NCBI GenBank assembly: GCA_964613095.1
Contig: CAZTFX010000010.1
Location: forward strand, 1 to 43,785
DNA from: RGIG4576 sp964613095
GTDB lineage: Bacteria; Bacteroidota; Bacteroidia; Bacteroidales; Muribaculaceae
Length of the DNA: 43,785 nucleotides
Reading direction: 5' to 3'
Shown: in pieces, positions 9,844-16,246 of the stretch
How positions within the stretch are numbered: position 1 is the first letter of the stretch
Layout of the letters: every line of letters begins with the position of its first letter
The notes under the pieces: generated by a model
What the model was told of the DNA's origin: nothing
The model's database searches: none
The model's input: only the letters and a program-made list of their open reading frames with translations
Made by a program: the position numbers and the translations under genes

Positions 9844-10425
9844 TCACTCTCCGTACTCTTCAAGATAGAGTTTACATGCTTGTTCAAGTTCGGCATACCA
9901 TTCTGCACCAAAACGACGGATTAAAGGCTCTTTTAGGAATTGATACACGCGCACGCCTTCTTTACGTCCCAACACTTCGGCACACTTGCAAATTTTCCAG
10001 CGATGAAAATTAACAGCAGTAAATTTAGGATATTTCGTGAGACGTAATGGATAAAGATGACATGAAATAGGCTTGTAAAAATCTATTTTTCCTTCACGGT
10101 ACAATTTTTCAATAGCACAATAGCACATACCGTTTTTTCCATAGCATGAGAACACACAATTTTTACCATCTACGATTTGAGTCACAAGGTCTCCTTCCTC
10201 GTCGATATAGCCCACTCCCTTTTCTTTTATTACCTCCTGTGCTTTTGGTAACAATTCATTCCATACATCGGGCAGAATACGCTTTAGTGTTTCATATTCT
10301 TCCTCTGTAATGGGTGCTCCGGCATCCCCTTCAATACAACACTCGCCAAGACACTTGTCCAAATCACATAGAAAAAAACGTTCCACGACATCTAGGCTTA
10401 CCAGTGCATCCTGAATTTGTAACAT
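9844..10425 (-). CDS. DUF3109 family cysteine-cluster protein (YkgJ-like)
   Basis: Conserved protein of unknown function, common in Bacteroidota, with cysteine clusters suggestive of metal or iron-sulfur binding. Visible cysteines: FLCDLDKCLGECCIEGDAGAP near the N-terminus, then NCVFSCYGKNGMCYCAIE, SCHLYPLR and ICKCAEVLG. The text CYGKNGMCYCAIE followed by CHLYPLR matches the YkgJ/CxxCxxCC arrangement. I chose the ATG at 10425 (MLQIQDALVSLDVVE) because homologues begin there as I recall them and AGAGGAA lies about 9 bases upstream; an in-frame ATG at 10443 and an upstream extension to 10482 also exist. It lies ~100 bases downstream of fabD on the same strand. About 193 residues with the chosen start. 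Biochemical role unknown. Confidence 0.85.
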   Translation of the reverse strand: MLQIQDALVSLDVVERFFLCDLDKCLGECCIEGDAGAPITEEEYETLKRILPDVWNELLPKAQEVIKEKGVGYIDEEGDLVTQIVDGKNCVFSCYGKNGMCYCAIEKLYREGKIDFYKPISCHLYPLRLTKYPKFTAVNFHRWKICKCAEVLGRKEGVRVYQFLKEPLIRRFGAEWYAELEQACKLYLEEYGE

Positions 10426-10531
10426 CGCTATTTCCTCTTCCATTATTAATAATGATGCCATTCGCAACGCATGGCTATGCAAATGGCATCAAAGATGTTA
10501 TCATTTAATCAATGAAAATATTCTAATAAAA

Positions 10532-11410
10532 TTATTGTTTACCCGAAACAGCTACGCTTGAATCAATCTTGCGAACCAATCCTTGAAGCACTGCACCCGG
10601 GCCTAATTCTACAACTTCAGTCAAGCCGTCGGCAACCATAGCTTGTACACTTTGAGTCCAACGTACAGGAGCTGTAAGTTGTGCAATAAGATTAGCTTTG
10701 ATTTCAGCAGGGTCAGTATGAGGTTTGGCATCCACATTTTGATATACAGGACAAACCGGAGTTGTAAATTCTGCTTTTTCGATTGCTGCAGCAAGTTCAT
10801 CTTGTGCAGGTTGCATAAGCGGAGAATGGAATGCACCACCCACTTTCAACTTCATTGCACGTTTTGCTCCTGCTTCAAGTAATAATGGACATACTGCATC
10901 AATACCTGTTACTGTACCTGAAATCACTACTTGACCGGGACAATTATAATTAGCCGGAGCTACGACATCATCTATAGTTGCACATATTTCTTCGACTTTT
11001 TCATTTGGCAATGCTAAAACGGCAGCCATTGTTGAAGGTGTTATTTCACAAGCCTTTTGCATAGCCATCGCACGAGTTGCAACAAGTTTCAAGCCTTCTT
11101 CAAAAGAAAGTGCTCCAGCTGCCACCAATGCAGAAAATTCACCTAAAGAGTGTCCTGCAACCATATCGGGTTTAAATTCTTCACCTAAAGTTTTTGCAAG
11201 GATTACAGAGTGTAAAAATATTGCAGGTTGTGTAACCTTAGTTTGGCGAAGGTCTTCTTCTGTTCCTTCAAACATCAAATCTGTAATACGGAAACCTAAT
11301 ATCTCATTAGCTTTCTCGAATAGGTCATGAGCCAATTGATTATTTTCGTATAAGTCCTTACCCATACCAACAAATTGCGCTCCTTGACCGGGAAATACAA
11401 ATGCTTTCAT
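10532..11410 (-). CDS. fabD: Malonyl CoA-acyl carrier protein transacylase FabD
   Basis: Moves the malonyl group from CoA to acyl carrier protein, supplying the two-carbon donor for fatty-acid elongation in the cytoplasm. 292 residues, normal for the family. The N-terminus has the oxyanion-loop motif FPGQGAQFVGMG (Gln at 9-11). The nucleophile is Ser88 in GHSLGEFSAL and the catalytic His is His195 in GGAFHSPLM. The signature VVISG and the Asn-rich PANYNCPGQ stretch are also present. It has its own promoter box at 11446-11453 and is divergent from tatA. No other fab gene is adjacent. Confidence 0.97.
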   Translation of the reverse strand: MKAFVFPGQGAQFVGMGKDLYENNQLAHDLFEKANEILGFRITDLMFEGTEEDLRQTKVTQPAIFLHSVILAKTLGEEFKPDMVAGHSLGEFSALVAAGALSFEEGLKLVATRAMAMQKACEITPSTMAAVLALPNEKVEEICATIDDVVAPANYNCPGQVVISGTVTGIDAVCPLLLEAGAKRAMKLKVGGAFHSPLMQPAQDELAAAIEKAEFTTPVCPVYQNVDAKPHTDPAEIKANLIAQLTAPVRWTQSVQAMVADGLTEVVELGPGAVLQGLVRKIDSSVAVSGKQ

Positions 11411-11445
11411 TTCTATAAATTCTTTACTTTTCTATTTTCAAGGTG

Positions 11446-11453
11446 CAAAGGTA
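11446..11453 (-). promoter_or_regulatory. fabD: -7 box of the fabD promoter
   Basis: TACCTTTG on the minus strand, followed by CA, predicting transcription start about 31 bases before the fabD ATG. No convincing -33 TTG is seen at the expected distance. Confidence 0.5.
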
Positions 11454-11522
11454 GCAATTTTTCTACACATTTCAGCTATCCACAATATTTTAATTGCAAT
11501 TATTATGCATGTTTATAGAGAC

Positions 11523-11557
11523 TTTGTTTCAAAATTCGATTTTTTGCGTTACCTTTG
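11523..11557 (+). promoter_or_regulatory. tatA: Promoter of tatA-tatC
   Basis: TTTG at 11523-11526, 23 bases, then the -7 box TACCTTTG at 11550-11557. The spacer is at the long end of the accepted range. Predicted leader about 29 bases. It is divergent from the fabD box ~100 bases away. Confidence 0.5.
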
Positions 11558-11590
11558 TTAAATTAAACAACAAATAGAACAACAAACATT

Positions 11591-11803
11591 ATGATTAATA
11601 GTATATTTAACTTCATGAACCTAGGTACAGGTGAAATAATAATTATTGTATTTGTTATTCTTCTTCTTTTTGGAGGTAAGAAGATTCCTGAATTAATGAA
11701 AGGAATTGGAAAAGGAGTACGCAGTTTCAAGAAAGGCATGAACGAAATTGAGGACGAAATCAACAAGCCGATTGAGGAAGACAAGAAAGAAGAAAAAAAA
11801 TAA
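11591..11803 (+). CDS. tatA: Twin-arginine translocase subunit TatA
   Basis: TatA oligomerises in the inner membrane to form the pathway by which folded, twin-arginine-signal proteins are exported. 70 residues: a short N-terminus (MINSIFNFMNLGTGE), one membrane helix IIIIVFVILLLF (about 16-27), the hinge FGGKKIPELMKGIGKGVRSF and an amphipathic helix, then an acidic/Lys-rich tail EEDKKEEKK. The FGxKKIPE hinge is the family signature. tatC follows 93 bases later. No TatB-like gene is seen here, so this may be a minimal TatAC system; a TatB elsewhere cannot be excluded. Confidence 0.95.
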   Translation: MINSIFNFMNLGTGEIIIIVFVILLLFGGKKIPELMKGIGKGVRSFKKGMNEIEDEINKPIEEDKKEEKK

Positions 11804-11896
11804 TAATAAAATCAACCTAAGCCAAAAGCATAACAACAGTTCTTTCCTACACACAAAGTTCTGTTCTTATGTTTTTATGTCTAAAGAAACGCATTG

Positions 11897-12709
11897 ATGG
11901 GAAAAGGAGAACTTACCGAGATGTCATTTTGGGATCATGTGGAAGAACTTCGCAGCACACTGTTAAAAATTGGAGGTGTGTTGGTGTTTTTTGCTGCTGC
12001 GTTTTTCTTCTTTATGCCCGACATATTTGATAGTATCATTTTAGCTCCATGCAAAGGAGATTTTATTCTGTATCGCACATTTGAAGAAATAACAAAGAAA
12101 TTCCCATCATTACCGCAATTTACTACCGAAGGATTTAAAGTTGAACTTATTAACATTAAGTTGGCTTCTCAATTCTTTATACACATGACAACATCTTTAT
12201 GGTTAGCTCTTGTTTTTGCTTTTCCGGTGGTTATATGGTTGCTCTGGAACTTTATAAAACCTGCACTATATGAACATGAACGTAAAGGTAGTGAGAAAGC
12301 ATTTTTAATAGGAATTATAATGTTCTTTATTGGTGTTGCAGTGGGATATTTTGTAGTTTTTCCCATTACATTACGTTTCCTTGCTGAATATAAAGTAAGT
12401 GAACTGGTACCAAATCAAATTTCACTAGATTCCTACATGGATAACTTTCTTATGCTTATTTTCATCATGGGAATCGTATTTGAAATGCCTTTGGTAGCAT
12501 GGATTTTGTCTAAAATGGGATTCCTGCACCGTGAATTTTTCCATAAATATCGTCGCCATGCAGTGGTTGCACTATTAGCATTAGCCGCATTCATCACTCC
12601 CACAGGAGATCCGTTTACACTAACGATTGTATTCCTTCCACTTTATCTGTTGTTTGAACTAAGTGCATTTTTTGTGTCCCCTACCCCCAGAGACGACGAT
12701 GAAGAATAA
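11897..12709 (+). CDS. tatC: Twin-arginine translocase subunit TatC
   Basis: TatC is the polytopic receptor that recognises twin-arginine signal peptides and, with TatA, moves folded proteins over the inner membrane. 270 residues from the ATG at 11897 (MGKGELTEMSFWDHVEELRS); a TTG directly before it is a possible but less likely start. The N-terminal FWDHVEELRSTLL is the family signature, and six hydrophobic segments are visible, including VFFAAAFFFFMPDIF, LWLALVFAFPVVIWLLW and FLIGIIMFFIGVAVGYFVVF. The conserved PLVAWILSKMG and FITPTGDPFT segments are present. The C-terminus is acidic (PRDDDEE). It is ended by a hairpin terminator shared with the convergent reductase gene. Confidence 0.96.
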   Translation: MGKGELTEMSFWDHVEELRSTLLKIGGVLVFFAAAFFFFMPDIFDSIILAPCKGDFILYRTFEEITKKFPSLPQFTTEGFKVELINIKLASQFFIHMTTSLWLALVFAFPVVIWLLWNFIKPALYEHERKGSEKAFLIGIIMFFIGVAVGYFVVFPITLRFLAEYKVSELVPNQISLDSYMDNFLMLIFIMGIVFEMPLVAWILSKMGFLHREFFHKYRRHAVVALLALAAFITPTGDPFTLTIVFLPLYLLFELSAFFVSPTPRDDDEE

Positions 12710-12738
12710 AAAACGAGGAACAAACTGCACCTCGTTTT
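12708..12738. terminator. Bidirectional terminator between tatC and the reductase gene
   Basis: Nine-bp stem AAAACGAGG (12710-12718) with CCTCGTTTT (12730-12738) and an 11-base loop. The T-rich 3' arm serves the plus strand; on the minus strand the hairpin is followed by six T. It overlaps the last bases of the tatC stop codon. Confidence 0.75.
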
Positions 12739-12756
12739 CACATCCGGTCAACTTTT

Positions 12757-13377
12757 TTATCTTATAAAGTTTGTCTTAATTTGCTCTTCCGGTTCAGGAT
12801 GTTCAATACCTACTGAACGACCTGCTTCTATACATTTCAACAACCATGCAATGTTATGTCCTAATGTACGCATAGTTTGCATGCCTTCTAGATCTTGTAT
12901 CACCTCTTCCGGCGTATTTCCATGTACTTGATTCCAATATTGAGAAGATACCACAGGCATATTTCTTATGGTGAAATACTTGTTTAATTCATCAAATGTT
13001 GCACTTGCACCACCACGACGGCAACTCACTACCGATGCGGCAGGTTTAAATTCCAACGCCTTCTTTCCTGAATAGAATGCCCTATCCATAAACGAAATCA
13101 TTGCACCATTGGCACTTGCAAAATGTACCGGTGCTCCAAAAACAAATGCGTCACAATCCTTGGCTTCATCAATAAACACATTCACAATATCATCTATAGC
13201 ACAATGCTCGGCATCACGACAACCGCCACATGATAAACAACCGGATATAGGACGAAGACCTATCCAAAAGTTCTTTGTTTCAATGCCATCGGCATTCAAC
13301 GCTTTTGCCACTTCTTGAAGTGCTGTATATGTACAACCTTCATGGTGCGGACTACCATTCACCAACATTACTTTCAT
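12757..13377 (-). CDS. Flavodoxin-fold NAD(P)H reductase with Cys cluster (iron-sulfur flavoprotein-like)
   Basis: 206-residue protein of the NADPH-dependent FMN reductase family; these bind FMN in a flavodoxin-like fold and move electrons in the cytoplasm. The N-terminus MKVMLVNGSPHHEGCTYTAL is the FMN-phosphate loop, and FVFGAPVHFASANGAM is the second flavin loop. Cys47, 50, 53 and 59 (SGCLSCGGCRDAEHC) have the compact spacing C-x2-C-x2-C-x5-C known from archaeal and bacterial iron-sulfur flavoproteins, which hold a 4Fe-4S cluster. It starts 6 bases after the tcdA stop, so the two are co-transcribed. The electron partner is unknown. It could instead be an azoreductase/quinone reductase-like enzyme that uses these Cys structurally. 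Confidence 0.85.
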   Translation of the reverse strand: MKVMLVNGSPHHEGCTYTALQEVAKALNADGIETKNFWIGLRPISGCLSCGGCRDAEHCAIDDIVNVFIDEAKDCDAFVFGAPVHFASANGAMISFMDRAFYSGKKALEFKPAASVVSCRRGGASATFDELNKYFTIRNMPVVSSQYWNQVHGNTPEEVIQDLEGMQTMRTLGHNIAWLLKCIEAGRSVGIEHPEPEEQIKTNFIR

Positions 13378-13383
13378 AATATT

Positions 13384-14133
13384 TTATTTTTTATTCTTTA
13401 CACTTGAAATATCTTTTATTACCAATCCCGATAACATAAATCCGAATATTGCAGTAATATGAACAAGAGAACCATTAATTTGTGCTTTTTTTCCGTCCCA
13501 AGTACTTTTTGAATCTATATCTATAATTTCTCCCTTATTTTCCAGTAATTCTTCACTATAAACACATTTAAATTTACGTTTTGGGAAAGTTCTAAATTTT
13601 TTGAATCTGCGACGTAATGCTGCTCCTAATGGGCAGCCCTTCACATCCCAAAATTCGGCAACACGTACACTTGTAGGATCAAGTTTTAATGCAGCACCCA
13701 TTGAAGAAAAAAGTTTTAGATCTTTAGATGTTACATTAAGTATTAGATGAGCTTTATCTTTCAAACTATCTATAGCGTCTATCACATAATCATATTCATC
13801 AAGATTAAATGATTCGGAATTTTCTTCGCTATACACATCTTGACAAGCTATTATCTCTGCTTGAGGATTAATTTCAAGTAATCGGTCACGTAATACCTGT
13901 ACTTTAGGTAATCCAACTGTCGCAGTCGTTGCCATTAGTTGGCGATTTATATTGGATACGCACACACAATCACTATCCACAATCGTGAGATATCTTATGC
14001 CGGAACGTATAAGGCTTTCAGCACACCAACTACCCACACCTCCAACACCGAACACAATCACTCGTTTTTCGGCAATGATGTTCATCACATCAGCTCCAAG
14101 CAAACGTTCACCTCGTTGAAATATATTTTTCAT
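13384..14133 (-). CDS. tcdA: tRNA threonylcarbamoyladenosine dehydratase TcdA (CsdL)
   Basis: E1-like ATP-dependent enzyme that converts t6A37 of ANN-decoding tRNAs to cyclic ct6A. 249 residues from the ATG at 14133 (MKNIFQRGERLLGADVM). The Rossmann loop VIVFGVGGVGSWCAESLIR, the IVDSD...SNINRQL nucleotide site, VIDAIDSLKDKAHLI and FSSMGAALKLDPTSV are all in the expected order. Longer in-frame starts exist up to 14166, but they would put a consensus promoter box inside the coding sequence and exceed the usual N-terminal length. The promoter position makes a leaderless mRNA possible. Downstream, the FeS-flavoprotein-like gene is in the same operon. Confidence 0.92.
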   Translation of the reverse strand: MKNIFQRGERLLGADVMNIIAEKRVIVFGVGGVGSWCAESLIRSGIRYLTIVDSDCVCVSNINRQLMATTATVGLPKVQVLRDRLLEINPQAEIIACQDVYSEENSESFNLDEYDYVIDAIDSLKDKAHLILNVTSKDLKLFSSMGAALKLDPTSVRVAEFWDVKGCPLGAALRRRFKKFRTFPKRKFKCVYSEELLENKGEIIDIDSKSTWDGKKAQINGSLVHITAIFGFMLSGLVIKDISSVKNKK

Positions 14134-14135
14134 GT

Positions 14136-14145
14136 TACAAATATA
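14136..14145 (-). promoter_or_regulatory. tcdA: -7 box of the tcdA promoter, next to the start codon
   Basis: TATATTTGTA read on the minus strand; the G of the box is at 14138 and the A of the ATG at 14133, which is about where transcription would begin. A TTG lies at 14163-14161 with a short 15-base spacer. The box supports ATG 14133 as the start and suggests an mRNA with no leader. Confidence 0.5.
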
Positions 14146-14182
14146 ATAAGAAACCATAAACAACACCTAATTAAAATTATAA

Positions 14183-14210
14183 AAGTTGGCTATCTCACGA
14201 CAACCAACTT
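14183..14210 (+). other. Hairpin and 12-codon ORF upstream of the antiporter gene
   Basis: AAGTTGG (14183-14189) and CCAACTT (14204-14210) can pair around a 14-base loop. Just downstream, ATG at 14234 opens a 12-codon ORF (MKNTLQKYTFEP) ending at 14271. Both lie upstream of the predicted antiporter promoter, so they are not part of its leader. They may be remnants of a lost gene or have no function. Nothing else is recognised in the 14134-14380 gap apart from the two promoter boxes. Confidence 0.25.
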
Positions 14211-14339
14211 GTTAACCTTAAAATCTAATACCATGAAAAACACTCTGCAAAAATACACATTTGAACCTTAACTATCCAATAGCTAAAAACATTTACGAAG
14301 CCCATTTAACTTTATTTAGGTAAAGATATTTATTTGAGC

Positions 14340-14347
14340 TATCTTTG
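14340..14347 (+). promoter_or_regulatory. -7 box of the antiporter promoter
   Basis: TATCTTTG followed by CA, 33 bases before the ATG at 14381; predicted leader about 29 bases. No clear -33 TTG at the usual distance. Confidence 0.5.
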
Positions 14348-14380
14348 CAGGTAAAAAGAAAATAAACACAAATCAAAATT

Positions 14381-15340
14381 ATGGAAATATTACTACTTTT
14401 ATTCGGTTTGGGATTACTTCTTGCCGGAGCTAATTATTTGGTAGAGTCATCGGTTGCAATAGCTCAGCGTGCAAAATTATCCAATTTCGTAATCGGTCTT
14501 ACCATTGTAGGTATCGGCACATCAACTCCTGAACTATTGATATCACTGTCTTCTGCTATTAAAGGACATGGAGATATGTCTTTAGGAAATGTGGTTGGTT
14601 CTAACATCTGTAATGTATTATTAATTTTAGGACTAACAGCAATTATCAAACCATTTACAATAGAACGAAACACATTAAAACGAGATATTCCTTTCAACAT
14701 CTTTACTTCATTTTTTCTTATTGCACTTTTATACATCGATCAATTTTTATTTAATATAAAAGGGCTCTCTCTTTCTCGCATTGATGGTATAATATTCATG
14801 ATTATTTTTGCCTCTTATATGTGGTATACAATACGAGCAAATAAAACTCCGGAAGAATATGAAGAATCGGCAAATAGTTCTCTTTCAGGAAAACCGTTAT
14901 GGCTAACGATTGTTATTGCAGTGTCTTCACTAGGTATTTTATTGTGGGGAGGCGACATGTTCCTTGATTCAGCAGTTAGTCTTGCAAAAGAATGGGGAAT
15001 GAGTGAAGCTGTTATATCTTTAACCATTGTTGCAGTAGGAACTTCCCTTCCGGAACTTGTAACAAGCGTAATTGCAGCCGTAAAAGGTAATGCACAACTT
15101 GCATTAGGGAACGTTTTAGGTTCTAACATTTTCAACATCTTGTTGATATTAGGTATATCATCGGCTATCTCACCATTTGAAATTATAGGATTTAGTACAG
15201 TCGATTTCATAATGCTCGTAGCTTCTACCGTAATAGTATATGTATCGGCATTCATCCTTGGTAGAATGAAAGTAATTCGCACAGAAGGTATTATATTTAT
15301 GTCAATCTATATAGCCTATACCCTTTACTTACTATTGTAA
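14381..15340 (+). CDS. Na+/Ca2+ (cation) antiporter, CaCA family (YrbG-like)
   Basis: Inner-membrane exchanger of 319 residues with about ten hydrophobic segments in two inverted halves. Each half carries the CaCA alpha repeat that forms the ion site: GTSTPELLISLSSAIKGHG...GNVVGSNICN in the first and GTSLPELVTSVIAAVKGNA...GNVLGSNIFN in the second. The acidic Glu of each GTSxPEL and the Asn of each GSNI are the ion ligands known in the family. Homologues exchange Na+ or H+ for Ca2+; the ion here is not proven. It is a single gene with its own promoter and a strong hairpin terminator after it. Confidence 0.93.
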   Translation: MEILLLLFGLGLLLAGANYLVESSVAIAQRAKLSNFVIGLTIVGIGTSTPELLISLSSAIKGHGDMSLGNVVGSNICNVLLILGLTAIIKPFTIERNTLKRDIPFNIFTSFFLIALLYIDQFLFNIKGLSLSRIDGIIFMIIFASYMWYTIRANKTPEEYEESANSSLSGKPLWLTIVIAVSSLGILLWGGDMFLDSAVSLAKEWGMSEAVISLTIVAVGTSLPELVTSVIAAVKGNAQLALGNVLGSNIFNILLILGISSAISPFEIIGFSTVDFIMLVASTVIVYVSAFILGRMKVIRTEGIIFMSIYIAYTLYLLL

Positions 15341-15356
15341 TGACTTTTATAATGCT

Positions 15357-15399
15357 GAAATAGGCAGTTTGACAACATATAAGTCAGACTGCCTATTTT
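15357..15399. terminator. Bidirectional terminator between antiporter gene and tRNA-Arg
   Basis: Long stem with one internal mismatch: arm 15359-15373 (AATAGGCAGTTTGAC) and arm 15383-15397, with a short loop. On the plus strand the 3' arm runs into TTTTG. On the minus strand the hairpin begins two bases after the tRNA-Arg 3' end, so it would stop the tRNA transcript. Confidence 0.75.
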
Positions 15400-15400
15400 G

Positions 15401-15472
15401 TACGCCCATGGGGAGTCGAACCCCAATCGAAGGAACCGGAATCCTTTATTCTATCCATTGAACTATGGGCGC
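15401..15472 (-). tRNA. tRNA-Arg, anticodon CCG
   Basis: A 72-base cloverleaf read on the minus strand. Acceptor arms GCGCCCA (15472-15466) and TGGGCGT pair, with G-U at position 1-72; discriminator A. D-arm GTTC/GAAT, anticodon stem AAGGA/TCCTT with loop TTCCGGT, T-stem TGGGG/CCCCA with loop TTCGACT. The anticodon CCG reads the arginine codon CGG. The 3' CCA is not encoded (next bases CAA), so it must be added after transcription. Confidence 0.95.
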
Positions 15473-15520
15473 AAATTACTCTTTTTGCTAAATTTCCTTA
15501 TTTGAATTGGCAAAAGTAAT

Positions 15521-15548
15521 AAAGAATTTGTAGTTTTGCAACTGACAA
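15521..15548 (-). promoter_or_regulatory. Promoter of tRNA-Arg
   Basis: On the minus strand, TTG (15548-15546), 17 bases, then -7 box TACTTTTG (15528-15521). Predicted 5' leader about 44 bases. It overlaps the divergent ung promoter region. Confidence 0.45.
15531..15538 (+). promoter_or_regulatory. ung: -7 box of the ung promoter
   Basis: TAGTTTTG followed by CA. It overlaps a TTG at 15536 that would give a longer ung frame, which argues that translation starts at the ATG 15566. A TTTG lies at 15511-15514 with a slightly short 16-base spacer. Confidence 0.5.
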
Positions 15549-15565
15549 TTTTTAATTCTAATATA

Positions 15566-16228
15566 ATGAATGTAAAAATAGAGGAAAGTTGGAAACAAGT
15601 CCTTGCCAATGAATGGAACAAAGACTATTTCATTAAATTGACCGATTTTATACGTAAAGAATACGCAACGACTACCGTTTTCCCACCCGGGAAAGAAATT
15701 TTTGCTGCTTTTGACGCTACGCCTTTTGATGATGTAAAAGTAGTGATTATCGGTCAAGATCCTTATCATGATGTCAATCAAGCCAACGGACTATGCTTTT
15801 CCGTAAGAGATGGAATACCTTTTCCTCCGTCTTTACTTAATATTTTCAAAGAAATACAAGACGATTTAGGCACTGCTATCCCAAAAAGCGGAGATTTAAG
15901 TCGCTGGGCAAAACAAGGGGTTCTTTTACTAAACTCAACTCTTACTGTGAGAGCCCATAATGCAGGCTCACACCAGAACAAGGGTTGGGAACAATTTACC
16001 GATGAAGTAATTCTTCAACTAGCACAACAAAAAGAAAATCTTGTATTCATTTTATGGGGTTCTTATGCCATAAAAAAAGGCGCTTTTATTAATAGAATGA
16101 AACACTTGGTTTTAACATCTCCCCACCCATCTCCACTTAGTGCATATAGAGGATTTTTCGGAAATAAACATTTCTCTCAAGCAAACAATTATCTTATAAA
16201 ACATGAAAAAACTCCAATAGAATGGTAA
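15566..16228 (+). CDS. ung: Uracil-DNA glycosylase
   Basis: Removes uracil from DNA as the first step of base-excision repair. 220 residues from ATG 15566 (MNVKIEESWKQVLANEWNKD), the usual family-1 length. The water-activating loop GQDPYHDVNQANGLCFSV is present with catalytic Asp65, and the Leu-intercalation loop HPSPLSAYRGFFG with its His is near the C-terminus. VLLLNSTLTVRAHNAGSHQ is the uracil-recognition segment with its Asn. The DV in place of the more common GP after the GQDPYH motif is a mild variation. The plug gene follows after 18 bases and may be co-transcribed. Confidence 0.97.
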   Translation: MNVKIEESWKQVLANEWNKDYFIKLTDFIRKEYATTTVFPPGKEIFAAFDATPFDDVKVVIIGQDPYHDVNQANGLCFSVRDGIPFPPSLLNIFKEIQDDLGTAIPKSGDLSRWAKQGVLLLNSTLTVRAHNAGSHQNKGWEQFTDEVILQLAQQKENLVFILWGSYAIKKGAFINRMKHLVLTSPHPSPLSAYRGFFGNKHFSQANNYLIKHEKTPIEW

Positions 16229-16246
16229 TTTTGACAATTAAATGTT

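Noticed and set aside
13939..14271. 110-codon plus-strand frame across the tcdA start and the gap after it
   Set aside because: Mostly antisense to the conserved N-terminal half of tcdA; composition like random translation. Only its last 12 codons fall on an isolated ATG, noted separately.
14815..15282. 155-codon minus-strand frame inside the antiporter gene
   Set aside because: Antisense to the conserved second alpha repeat; no recognisable domain.
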